From NCBI GenBank assembly GCA_964622305.1, contig CAZUPR010000058.1:1-6278 (forward strand): DNA of 6,278 nt. Reading direction: 5' to 3'. A program made the translations under genes and the position numbers. The notes beneath the pieces are model-generated. The model worked only from the letters and a program-made list of their open reading frames with translations. It did no database searches and had not been told where the DNA came from. Each line of letters starts with the position of its first letter. Positions within the stretch are counted from its first letter, which is position 1. Shown here piece after piece: positions 1 through 5,317 of this stretch. Origin of the DNA: SKKY01 sp964622305 (GTDB lineage Bacteria; Bacillota; Peptococcia; Peptococcales; SKKY01).

Positions 1-210
1 GAAGAGTTGCGGAAGGGGATAGAGGCTTTAAAGATTCCCCATCAGGCGTCTGGTTTAAGTCCCTGGATGACTGTTAGCGTGGGGGTGGCCACTGCCGTGC
101 CGGGACCAGAAGACAAGGCTATCAGTCTGGTCGACGCAGCCGACAAGGCCCTCTACCAGGCCAAACAAGCTGGCCGCAATCAAACAAAGGGGACGCAACA
201 TTCTGTCTGA
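1..210 (+). CDS. GGDEF-domain diguanylate cyclase, C-terminal fragment
   Basis: The frame is open from the first base and ends at TGA 208-210, so only the last 69 residues are present. The fragment reads through MTVSVGVATA and then DAADKALYQAKQAGRNQ, which match the terminal beta-strand (TvSiGva) and final helix (aDkALYqAKxxGRNr) of GGDEF domains. These enzymes make cyclic di-GMP from two GTP. The GG(D/E)EF active-site motif and any sensor domain lie upstream of the window, so catalytic competence cannot be judged. The domain should end at about GRNQ. The remaining residues, KGTQHSV and the stop, are encoded by a dispersed repeat (189-210), so the tail is probably acquired. It converges with the aminotransferase gene on the other strand. 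Domain assignment is firm; activity is unknown. Confidence 0.9.
   Translation, partial: EELRKGIEALKIPHQASGLSPWMTVSVGVATAVPGPEDKAISLVDAADKALYQAKQAGRNQTKGTQHSV
189..210 (-). repeat. 22-bp dispersed repeat, copy A (end of the GGDEF gene)
   Basis: Read on the minus strand, the unit is TCAGACAGAAT followed by the core GTTGCGTCCCC. It is identical over all 22 bases to the copy at 6117-6138, in opposite orientation. On the gene's own strand it encodes GTQHSV and supplies the TGA stop. Confidence 0.9.
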
Positions 211-237
211 TTTTAGAACACTTATAAAATCAGACAG

Positions 238-285
238 AAAAGAGGAGCTGGCTTAGGATTATTCCTGGCCTGGCTCCTCTTTTTT
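238..285 (+). terminator. Intrinsic terminator after the GGDEF gene, possibly bidirectional
   Basis: AAAAGAGGAGC (238-248) pairs perfectly with GCTCCTCTTTT (273-283). Further internal pairing is possible (GGC 250-252 with GCC 268-270, AGGA 255-258 with TCCT 263-266). The hairpin is followed by T281-285 on the plus strand. On the minus strand the A-run at 238-241 gives only four U residues, so it could also stop transcripts from the aminotransferase operon, less strongly. Confidence 0.85.
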
Positions 286-311
286 ATCTGACGGCCTAGC
301 TAAAGGCCTCT

Positions 312-338
312 TTATACACAGTTTCCACAATATCCACA
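312..338 (+). repeat. Three contiguous DnaA-box-like 9-mers
   Basis: TTATACACA (312-320), GTTTCCACA (321-329) and ATATCCACA (330-338) lie end to end in the same orientation. They differ from the DnaA box consensus TTATCCACA by one, two and one bases. They sit in the loop of the third hairpin of the repeat element. Similarity to DnaA boxes is direct; binding is not shown, and nothing else here suggests an origin. Confidence 0.35.
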
Positions 339-346
339 GGGAGCCG

Positions 347-368
347 TCAGATAAAAGGTTGCGTCCCC
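347..368 (+). repeat. 22-bp dispersed repeat, copy B (end of the aminotransferase gene)
   Basis: TCAGATAAAAG plus the core GTTGCGTCCCC, 19 of 22 bases identical to copies A and C1 and 20 of 22 to C2. On the minus strand it encodes GTQPFI and the TGA stop, in the same phase as copy A uses for the GGDEF gene. Confidence 0.9.
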
Positions 369-1528
369 TTTTGCAAAAAGCGGTCCATTCTTTTAATGGC
401 CTCGTTGATATCGGCCTGGCTGGCTGCGTAGCAACAGCGGATGAAGCCCTGGCCCATCTGGCCAAAGGCTGTTCCTGGCACCACGGCCACCTTTTCAGCC
501 ACCAATAATTTTTCAGCAAATTCATCGGAAGAAAGCCCTGTTGCTTCTATTGAAGGAAAGGCGTAAAAGGCTCCCTGGGGCAGGGCGCATTTAAGCCCAA
601 TCTTGTTAAAGCCATTTACCATGGAATTCCTCCGGTAATTGTAGCTGCTGACCATCTTTTTCATTTCCTTTTCGCCATGTTCCAAAGCTTCAATGGCAGC
701 CAGTTGTCCCATAACCGGAGCGCAAAGAATGCTGTACTGGTGAATCCGGTTCATCATGGTAATAACATTTTCTGGGCCGCAGCAATAACCAATCCGCCAA
801 CCGGTCATGGCATAGGCCTTGGAAAATCCGTTCATGAGGATGGTCCTCTCCCACATGCCAGGCAAACTTGCCACAGAAGTATGAGTTCCCACATAGGTCA
901 GCTCTGAATAAATTTCATCGGATATAACCACCAAATCATGGCGGATAATAACCTGGGCCAAAGCTTCAAGCTCTGTCTTGGTTAAAATCGCTCCAGTTGG
1001 GTTATTGGGGAAAGTCAGAACCAAAACCTTGGTCTTATCGGTAATGGCCGCCTCTAAATCCTCAACTGTAATCTTAAAAGCATTTTCGCAGGAAGTTTTT
1101 AGAGGGACTGCCACCCCACCTGCCAGATTAACAAGTGGCGAATAACTTACATAAGATGGATCAGGAATGAGCACCTCATCGCCAGCTTCAAGCAAGACCC
1201 GCAGGGCTAAATCTACTCCCTCACTGACCCCAATGGTTACCATAATCTCCTCATCGGGATTATATTCCACTTCATATTTTAAAAGGTATTTGCTTATAGC
1301 CTTTCTCAGCTCTGGCAGCCCCTTGTTGCTGGTATAGGTAGTGTAACCCTTTTCCAGCGAGTAGAAGGAAGCCTCTCTGATATGCCAGGGAGTGGTAAAA
1401 TCCGGCTCGCCAACACCCAGGGAAATAACCCCCGGGGTCCCGGAAACCAAATCAAAAAACTTTCTTATCTTTGAAGGGGGGGTCTCCTTTATTTTGTCGT
1501 TGATGGCCCGGTCAAAAACCTTACTCAT
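347..1528 (-). CDS. PLP-dependent class I/II aminotransferase, AlaT-like
   Basis: A 393-residue fold-type I aminotransferase, which moves an amino group between an amino acid and a 2-oxo acid in the cytoplasm. Landmarks are GVGEPDF (38-44), FPNNPTG (173-179, Asn176), SDEIY (203-207, Asp204 contacting the PLP ring nitrogen), NGFSKAYAMTGWRIGY (233-248, Lys237 as Schiff-base lysine) and Arg364, the expected substrate-carboxylate arginine. Length is normal. The start codon ATG overlaps the regulator's stop as ATGA, implying translational coupling. An AsnC-type regulator next to an aminotransferase of this kind matches the Bacillus alaR-alaT (yugG-yugH) arrangement, and the upstream T-box reads as alanine-specific, so alanine:2-oxoglutarate transamination is the best inference. 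Aspartate or another neutral amino acid remains possible. The tail KGTQPFI is repeat-derived. Confidence 0.9.
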   Translation of the reverse strand: MSKVFDRAINDKIKETPPSKIRKFFDLVSGTPGVISLGVGEPDFTTPWHIREASFYSLEKGYTTYTSNKGLPELRKAISKYLLKYEVEYNPDEEIMVTIGVSEGVDLALRVLLEAGDEVLIPDPSYVSYSPLVNLAGGVAVPLKTSCENAFKITVEDLEAAITDKTKVLVLTFPNNPTGAILTKTELEALAQVIIRHDLVVISDEIYSELTYVGTHTSVASLPGMWERTILMNGFSKAYAMTGWRIGYCCGPENVITMMNRIHQYSILCAPVMGQLAAIEALEHGEKEMKKMVSSYNYRRNSMVNGFNKIGLKCALPQGAFYAFPSIEATGLSSDEFAEKLLVAEKVAVVPGTAFGQMGQGFIRCCYAASQADINEAIKRMDRFLQKGTQPFI

Positions 1529-2016
1529 GGAGTTACCACCAATCTCTTAACATTTTCTTCTTTCTTAAAGGGCACCCCATGCTCCTTGTATTTCTTCATA
1601 ATAAAGTGGGTCCTGGTTCCCTTAACCTGGTCAAGCGGAGCCAGTTTTTCAGCCACAAAAAGAGAAATATCCTTAAAACTATCGGCCTCAACAAAAACAC
1701 CCAGATCATAGGAACCACTCATAAGATAGAGAGATTTAACTTCTGGAAAACCGTAGATGCGCTCTGCGATTTTATCAAAACCAAACTCACGCTCAGGAGC
1801 TATTGTCAGTTCAATTAAGGCGTTGGTCTGTTCACGCCCGCCCTTTTCCCAGTCAATAACTGCAGAATATTTTAAAATAGTCTGGCTGGCCTCAAGTTCT
1901 TCAATAATTTCGGCAACTTCATTTGCATCAGCATTTAGCAGACAGGCAATCTCCTCAAGTGAGAGCCGGCTGTTTTCTTCCAGCAATTCCAAAACACATT
2001 CTCTTAAACTTTCCAT
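1525..2016 (-). CDS. Lrp/AsnC-family transcriptional regulator, AlaR-like
   Basis: A 163-residue protein with the two-part Lrp/AsnC build. An N-terminal winged helix-turn-helix (about 1-55, including LSLEEIACLLNADANEVAEII) is followed by a RAM ligand-binding domain (about 65-145) with the typical GSYDLGVFVEA stretch at 101-111. Family members form dimers or octamers, bind DNA, and respond to an amino acid. Start ATG 2016 is supported by AGGGGG at 2030-2025, eight bases upstream. It is the first gene of the operon and overlaps the aminotransferase by four bases. By analogy with Bacillus AlaR it may activate the aminotransferase, sense alanine, or act on the divergent promoter; which of these applies is inference. 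The regulator lies downstream of the T-box, so its own synthesis should follow tRNA charging. Confidence 0.9.
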   Translation of the reverse strand: MESLRECVLELLEENSRLSLEEIACLLNADANEVAEIIEELEASQTILKYSAVIDWEKGGREQTNALIELTIAPEREFGFDKIAERIYGFPEVKSLYLMSGSYDLGVFVEADSFKDISLFVAEKLAPLDQVKGTRTHFIMKKYKEHGVPFKKEENVKRLVVTP

Positions 2017-2044
2017 CAGTAAAACCCCCTCATTTTTTTAAAAT

Positions 2045-2079
2045 AAAAAAAGCCCCTCATCCCAGAAAGGGACGAGAGA
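2045..2079 (-). terminator. T-box terminator hairpin
   Basis: TCTCTCGTCCC (2079-2069) pairs with GGGATGAGGGG (2063-2053), with G-U wobbles, around a five-base loop, followed by T2051-2045. It lies directly after the T-box core and upstream of the regulator's ribosome site, the usual place for the alternative, transcription-stopping structure. Confidence 0.92.
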
Positions 2080-2264
2080 CATCTCCCGCGTTACCACCCT
2101 AATTGAATCTGGCCACGGCCTGACTCCACTCAAAAGGATAAAGACTCCAAAGGAGCTTCCAGACGAAAGGTTTATGCCGGGTTTCCCACCAGCGCCGGCT
2201 CTCTTTAATAAACTGACTTTCCCTGTACTTATCTTTTTCACTGTCTTTAAAAGTATATGAAATT
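2045..2264 (-). promoter_or_regulatory. T-box riboswitch, probable alanine specificity
   Basis: The minus strand carries the T-box core AGGGTGGTAACGCGGG (2100-2085), whose UGGU bulge would pair with an ACCA tRNA end. Stem I landmarks are in canonical order: AGTA (2229-2226), AGAGAG (2204-2199) leading into an apical hairpin with GGTG (2190-2187), and the returning strand. Flanking stems pair well: AAAGAC with GTCTTT, GAAAG with CTTTC, CAG with CTG. Opposite AGTA the returning strand reads CTG-GAA-GCT-C, placing the specifier at 2156-2154 as GCU (Ala), by analogy to the glyQS loop. Uncharged tRNA-Ala should favour the antiterminator and transcription of the regulator-aminotransferase operon. 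One deviation is that the base after the specifier is C, where a purine is usual. T-box identity is very firm, specificity fairly firm. Confidence 0.93.
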
Positions 2265-2270
2265 GCAGTA

Positions 2271-2299
2271 ATCATACAATATGTAAAAATTAAAAGCAA
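2271..2299 (-). promoter_or_regulatory. Sigma-A-type promoter of the T-box operon
   Basis: TTGCTT (2299-2294) and TATGAT (2276-2271) are separated by exactly 17 bases on the minus strand. Transcription would begin near A2264, just before T-box stem I. The -10 box matches five of six consensus bases; the -35 is weaker. Confidence 0.75.
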
Positions 2300-2330
2300 G
2301 ATTTTTTAAAAGAATAATGTATACTTTCAC

Positions 2331-2361
2331 AAAAAAGCCCTAAAAAAGCTGATAAAAAAGC
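2331..2361 (+). repeat. Three phased A-tracts (AAAAAAGC)
   Basis: AAAAAAGC occurs at 2331-2338, 2342-2349 and 2354-2361, at spacings of 11 and 12 bases, about one helical turn each. The array lies between the two divergent promoters and runs into the -35 region of the rightward one. Such phasing predicts bent DNA and could act as an UP-like element or regulator site; the sequence does not say which. Confidence 0.6.
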
Positions 2362-2377
2362 CAATCTATATTATAAT
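2349..2377 (+). promoter_or_regulatory. Promoter of the divergent aminotransferase gene
   Basis: CTGATA (2349-2354, four of six matches to TTGACA) and a perfect TATAAT (2372-2377) are 17 bases apart. The predicted start, near 2384, leaves a leader of only about 22 bases, with no room for a riboswitch. This contrasts with the T-box leader on the other side. Confidence 0.72.
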
Positions 2378-2393
2378 ATCTGAATAAGAGATT

Positions 2394-2397
2394 GGAG
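2394..2397 (+). promoter_or_regulatory. Ribosome binding site fixing the start at 2406
   Basis: GGAG lies eight bases before ATG 2406. An in-frame GTG at 2397 overlaps this GGAG and has no ribosome site of its own, so the ATG is preferred. Confidence 0.75.
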
Positions 2398-2405
2398 TGA
2401 AGAAT

Positions 2406-3659
2406 ATGACTAGTATATCAGTTTTGGCCAGACACTCAAAAGGTAAAAAAGAAGAAGATATTATCTTTGGTGTAAACGCCGCAGCAAATGAAAAAGCAAA
2501 GATTGTTGGTAAAGAAAATATCATCAACGCTTCCATTGGTGCCTTTTTGGACAGTGAAGGCCGCCTGGTAACTTTCCCTACGATCGAAAAAGTAATTAAG
2601 GAAATCCCTTTTGAAGATTCTGCAAATTACGCCCCCATAGCAGGTTTACCTGATTATGCTGAGGCCGTTATAGATTTTACTTTCCAGGAATACATGCCAG
2701 CAAATATGCATGTTAAGGCCATCTCCACCCCTGGCGGGTCGGGAGCCATCCACCACACTATTTGGAACTATACTGACAAAGGCGACAAACTTATGACCTC
2801 AGACTGGTTTTGGGCACCTTACAGAACCATGGCCACAGAAATGGGCCGCGAGCTTGTAACCTATGAGCTTTTTGATGCAGATAATAATTTTAATAAGGCA
2901 GATTTCTTTGCTAAAACTGATGAGCTCTACAAGGAACAGGATAACGTTCTGGTTCTTATGAACACTCCAGCCCACAACCCAACTGGCTTTAGCCTCTCTT
3001 ATGAGGATTGGCAAGATCTTGTGGCCGGCATTAAAGAAAGAACAGAGGATCAAAGCAAAAACTTTATCCTTTTTGTTGATATCGCCTACATCGATTTTGC
3101 CCCTAAGGGCAGCAGAAAGTTTTTTGAACTCTTTACAGATCTGCCAGCCAACTTCCTGGTGGTTATCGGCTTTAGTATGTCTAAAAGCTACACCATGTAC
3201 GGCTACAGAACTGGGGCCATGATTGCCCTTTCATCATCAGAATCAGTTATTGAAGAGTTTTACGATTCCAACCAGTACTCCTGCCGGGGAACCTGGTCCA
3301 ACTGTACCAGAGCCGGGCAGCTGGCTATGATTAAGCTTTGGAAGGATCCGGCTTTAATGGCTCAACTGGCTGCAGAGAGGGAAGAATATAGAGAAAGATT
3401 AGCCAAGAGGGCTGATATTTTCTTAAGCGAGGCGGCTGAAGTTGGCCTTAAATCCTGCCCCTACAGCTCAGGCTATTTTATAACAATTCCTGTGAGCGAC
3501 ACCAGGCTTGTTGCCGATAAATTAGCAGAAGATAATCTCTTTTTGGTCCCCATGAAGAAGGGTTTGCGGATTGCTGTTTGTGCCGTTCCATCAGAAAAAA
3601 TTAAAGGCATGGCCGCCTTAATCAAAAAGGCCATTGAAGCAACTGGAACAAAACAATAA
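2406..3659 (+). CDS. PLP-dependent aminotransferase, AspC/TyrB-like subgroup
   Basis: A 417-residue fold-type I aminotransferase, clearly different from the one on the other strand. Motif order follows the AspC/TyrB group: YAPIAG (75-80), STPGGSGAIH (107-116), HNPTG (190-194, Asn191), FVDIAYIDFA (223-232, Asp225), GFSMSKSYTMYGYRTG (255-270, Lys260 as Schiff-base lysine), a RGTWSNCTRAG stretch equivalent to RANYSNPPAHG of TyrB, and GLRIAVCAV near the end with Arg388. Likely reactions are transamination of aspartate or an aromatic amino acid with 2-oxoglutarate; substrate choice cannot be read from the sequence. The active-site residues appear intact. It has its own promoter and terminator, so it is monocistronic. 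It may share regulation with the divergent alanine-type operon through the AsnC-like protein, but this is inference. Confidence 0.9.
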   Translation: MTSISVLARHSKGKKEEDIIFGVNAAANEKAKIVGKENIINASIGAFLDSEGRLVTFPTIEKVIKEIPFEDSANYAPIAGLPDYAEAVIDFTFQEYMPANMHVKAISTPGGSGAIHHTIWNYTDKGDKLMTSDWFWAPYRTMATEMGRELVTYELFDADNNFNKADFFAKTDELYKEQDNVLVLMNTPAHNPTGFSLSYEDWQDLVAGIKERTEDQSKNFILFVDIAYIDFAPKGSRKFFELFTDLPANFLVVIGFSMSKSYTMYGYRTGAMIALSSSESVIEEFYDSNQYSCRGTWSNCTRAGQLAMIKLWKDPALMAQLAAEREEYRERLAKRADIFLSEAAEVGLKSCPYSSGYFITIPVSDTRLVADKLAEDNLFLVPMKKGLRIAVCAVPSEKIKGMAALIKKAIEATGTKQ

Positions 3660-3676
3660 TAACTATCATGTATTTT

Positions 3677-3712
3677 AAGGCTGTGTCTTTTAAAGGCGCA
3701 GCCTCTTTTTTT
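3677..3712 (+). terminator. Intrinsic terminator of the AspC-like gene
   Basis: GGCTGTG (3679-3685) pairs with CGCAGCC (3697-3703) with one G-U pair, followed by TCTTTTTTT (3704-3712), 18 bases after the stop codon. Confidence 0.88.
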
Positions 3713-3772
3713 GGAAAAAAATAAAAAAGTGAGGAAAAATATTATTTAATAGGCTAAAATTAAAATAATCTT

Positions 3773-3777
3773 GGAGG
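3773..3777 (+). promoter_or_regulatory. Strong ribosome binding site for the 3785 gene
   Basis: GGAGG stands seven bases before ATG 3785. An in-frame GTG at 3779 begins two bases after the GGAGG and is too close to use it. The AT-rich stretch 3735-3770 must hold the promoter, with TAAAAT boxes at 3755-3760 and 3761-3766, but no convincing -35 is seen. Confidence 0.75.
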
Positions 3778-3784
3778 TGTGGAG

Positions 3785-4435
3785 ATGACTAAGGAAAGTT
3801 TGCAAAAACACAGTGTTTTTTACTGCGGGCCGGAAATCTGGCAGGCGGCCAAGTCGCAAATGTGGATGGACATGACAGGTTCTGATGTAAAAGGTGTGGC
3901 TATCATGATGGAAAAAGATCAGATTTGGCCAATTTTTGTTTCCAATATTTATTTTGGTGCCGGCAATATTTTAAAGCAGGACATGCTTTCTATTGGTGGC
4001 GATGTGGTTGTTCACAAGTATTTCATTAATGGAAAAATAGAGCGGGGCGATTTGATTATTTTGGGAACGGCCAAACAGCACAGGCAGCTGATAATTAAGA
4101 TGCGGACCCAGCATTGGGGCCTAAAGGAGCTGGCCGAGGAGATGAGGCTGCTTATTGAGAATTTGGCTCTCTGGAAGAGGGGACCGGCGGTAGCCATAGT
4201 TGAGCCTGGAAGCGAGCCTTGCCTGAATCAAGATCTGATTTCTCATTTAGCTGAAGAAAATTTTGATCTTTCTTTAGATTCAGAAGCTGGGGCCAGAAAG
4301 CTGGTTGACCTCATGCTTAAAGTCCCAATAAATCAGGCTAAGGAAAAAGGCTTTATGGGCATCAAAACTGGTTTTTTTACCAGGGAAGTTTTTTTGGCAG
4401 CCATCAGCCGGGGCTACTATCTGGAAGGGGAATAG
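3785..4435 (+). CDS. Stand-alone protein like the N-terminal extension of clostridial dihydropteroate synthases
   Basis: A soluble 216-residue protein without signal peptide or membrane segment. Its centre, NILKQDMLSIGGDVVVHK (61-78) followed by DLIILGTAKQHRQLIIKM (89-106) and WGLKELAEEM (111-120), matches, from memory, the extension that precedes the TIM-barrel in many clostridial and archaeal dihydropteroate synthases (NxLKQEMLSxGGEAAVxRG ... DxLLMGTLKQxxxLxxKLxxQPFGL). Here there is no pterin-binding barrel. Instead about 95 residues follow (PAVAIVEPGSEPCLN, then a charged region, then GIKTGFFTREVFLAAISRGYY) that I do not recognise. That makes a folate role a suggestion only; the domain may be used for something else. 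Its stop is nine bases before the Dus start, so the two are probably co-transcribed. Function unknown. Confidence 0.7.
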   Translation: MTKESLQKHSVFYCGPEIWQAAKSQMWMDMTGSDVKGVAIMMEKDQIWPIFVSNIYFGAGNILKQDMLSIGGDVVVHKYFINGKIERGDLIILGTAKQHRQLIIKMRTQHWGLKELAEEMRLLIENLALWKRGPAVAIVEPGSEPCLNQDLISHLAEENFDLSLDSEAGARKLVDLMLKVPINQAKEKGFMGIKTGFFTREVFLAAISRGYYLEGE

Positions 4436-4444
4436 TCTAGCTTC

Positions 4445-5317
4445 ATGAAAAATTTTGAGATAAAAAAATATCTGCAGGAGAATCCTGTAGTTACAGCACC
4501 TATGGCTGGTGTGACTGACAAGGCTTTTCGGATTATTGCCCGACGCTTCGGTGCCGGGCTTATTTATTCGGAAATGGTCAGCGCCAAGGCTGTATGCTAT
4601 AAAAATAAAAAAACTTACGAGCTTTTAGATTTAAAGGATGAGGTAAATCCTTTGGTCATTCAGCTTTTTGGCAGCGAACCAGAGGTTATGGCGGAGGCGG
4701 CGGCCTTTGTTGAGGCCAGTCAGAAACCGGCAGCTATTGATATAAATATGGGTTGCCCGGTGCCTAAGGTGGTAAAAAATGCCGAAGGTTCAGCCCTTAT
4801 GAGGGAACCAGAACTTGCCCAAGCTATTGTCAGGGAGATGAAAAAGAAAATAAAAACTCCNNNNNNNNNNNNNNNNNNNNNNNNNNNNNNNNNNNNNNNN
4901 NNNNNNNNNNNNNNNNNNNNNNNNNNNNNNNNNNNNNNNNNNNNNNNNNNNNNNNNNNNNATGAGAGAGGCTACTGGCTGCCAGGGAGTTATGCTGGGCC
5001 GGGGTCTTTTAGGAAATTTTCATTTAATTGAGGAAATTCATGCTCATCTGGGAAATAAGGAATATGAGGGGCCAGGAGCTTACGATAAGCTTGGTCTTCT
5101 GGAAGAGCATCTGGATCTTTTGATCAAATACAAGGGTGAGAGCATAGCTACCAAGGAAATCAGAAAGTTTTTTGCCTGGTATAGCAAGAATCTTCCGGGA
5201 GCCACCAGACTGAGGACGGAGGTTAACTCTATCAAGTCCTCGGCTGAATTTAAGGCCTTCCTTAATAAGATTTATGAGGATGATTATTTTGCTGAGAGAA
5301 AAATGGGAGCAGATTAA
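4445..5317 (+). CDS. dusB: tRNA-dihydrouridine synthase, DusB type (contains an assembly gap)
   Basis: An FMN- and NADPH-dependent enzyme that reduces uridines in tRNA D-loops (and elsewhere) to dihydrouridine. Visible hallmarks are APMAGVTDKAFR (18-29), YSEMVSAKA (41-49), QLFGSEP (73-79) and DINMGCPVPKVVKNAEGSALM (99-119), whose Cys104 is the catalytic cysteine. After the gap come GVMLGRGLLGNF and a helical C-terminal tRNA-binding domain (KEIRKFFAWYSKNLPGA). Missing in the gap are the KIRTG and HGRT motifs that bind FMN and the GNGD segment. Frames on both sides agree, so the gene is probably intact. By comparison with E. coli DusB the gap hides about 76 residues, giving a protein of about 330, the usual length. 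The nearest ribosome site, AGGGG 4426-4430, is 14 bases from ATG 4445, so coupling to the upstream gene is likely. Confidence 0.93.
   Translation: MKNFEIKKYLQENPVVTAPMAGVTDKAFRIIARRFGAGLIYSEMVSAKAVCYKNKKTYELLDLKDEVNPLVIQLFGSEPEVMAEAAAFVEASQKPAAIDINMGCPVPKVVKNAEGSALMREPELAQAIVREMKKKIKTXXXXXXXXXXXXXXXXXXXXXXXXXXXXXXXXXXMREATGCQGVMLGRGLLGNFHLIEEIHAHLGNKEYEGPGAYDKLGLLEEHLDLLIKYKGESIATKEIRKFFAWYSKNLPGATRLRTEVNSIKSSAEFKAFLNKIYEDDYFAERKMGAD
4861..4960. other. Assembly gap of exactly 100 N
   Basis: The round length of 100 suggests a scaffolding placeholder for unknown size. The dus reading frame predicts a missing length of about 229 bases (three times 76 plus one), which keeps frame as the 100 N do by chance. 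Confidence 0.95.

Larger units (their letters stand above)
186..371. repeat. Composite inverted-repeat element with four-way-junction potential
   Basis: The ends 186-199 and 358-371 are perfect 14-bp inverted repeats (AAAGGGGACGCAAC against its complement). Inside them lie three abutting hairpins. The first has a perfect 15-bp stem, 201-215 with 225-239. The second, 240-248 with 273-281, is the terminator hairpin. The third has a perfect 14-bp stem, 282-295 with 343-356, around a 47-nt loop. Only bases 200 and 357 remain unpaired at the junction, so the DNA strand or an RNA copy could fold as a cloverleaf. It holds the entire intergenic space between two convergent genes plus the last eight codons and stops of both. 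It resembles REP/BIME-type elements, but the family is not identified and no transposase is in the window. Confidence 0.8.

Noticed and set aside
312..338. Chromosomal origin, from DnaA-box-like 9-mers
   Set aside because: No dnaA, dnaN or other origin-linked genes, no AT-rich unwinding region, and all three boxes are imperfect and confined to 27 bp.
677..907. Plus-strand open frame opposite the aminotransferase
   Set aside because: It is antisense to conserved catalytic motifs of the aminotransferase, with no ribosome site or recognisable domain.
1579..2041. Open frames on the plus strand opposite the regulator gene
   Set aside because: They carry no recognisable domain and lie antisense to a clear Lrp/AsnC coding region with its own ribosome site.
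2038..2299. Short minus-strand open frames over the T-box leader, as possible leader peptides
   Set aside because: They run through highly structured T-box sequence, have no ribosome site, and the region is fully explained by the riboswitch.
2397..2405. GTG at 2397 as start of the AspC-like gene
   Set aside because: It overlaps the only GGAG ribosome site; that site is well placed for ATG 2406.
3720..3784. Sigma-28 flagellar promoter ahead of the right-hand operon
   Set aside because: The AT-rich stretch has TAAA-like words but no GCCGATAA-type -10 box at the right distance.
4445..5317. dus as a broken gene because key FMN motifs are missing
   Set aside because: The missing motifs fall exactly where the run of N is. 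Both flanks are well conserved and in one frame, so the loss is an assembly artefact.
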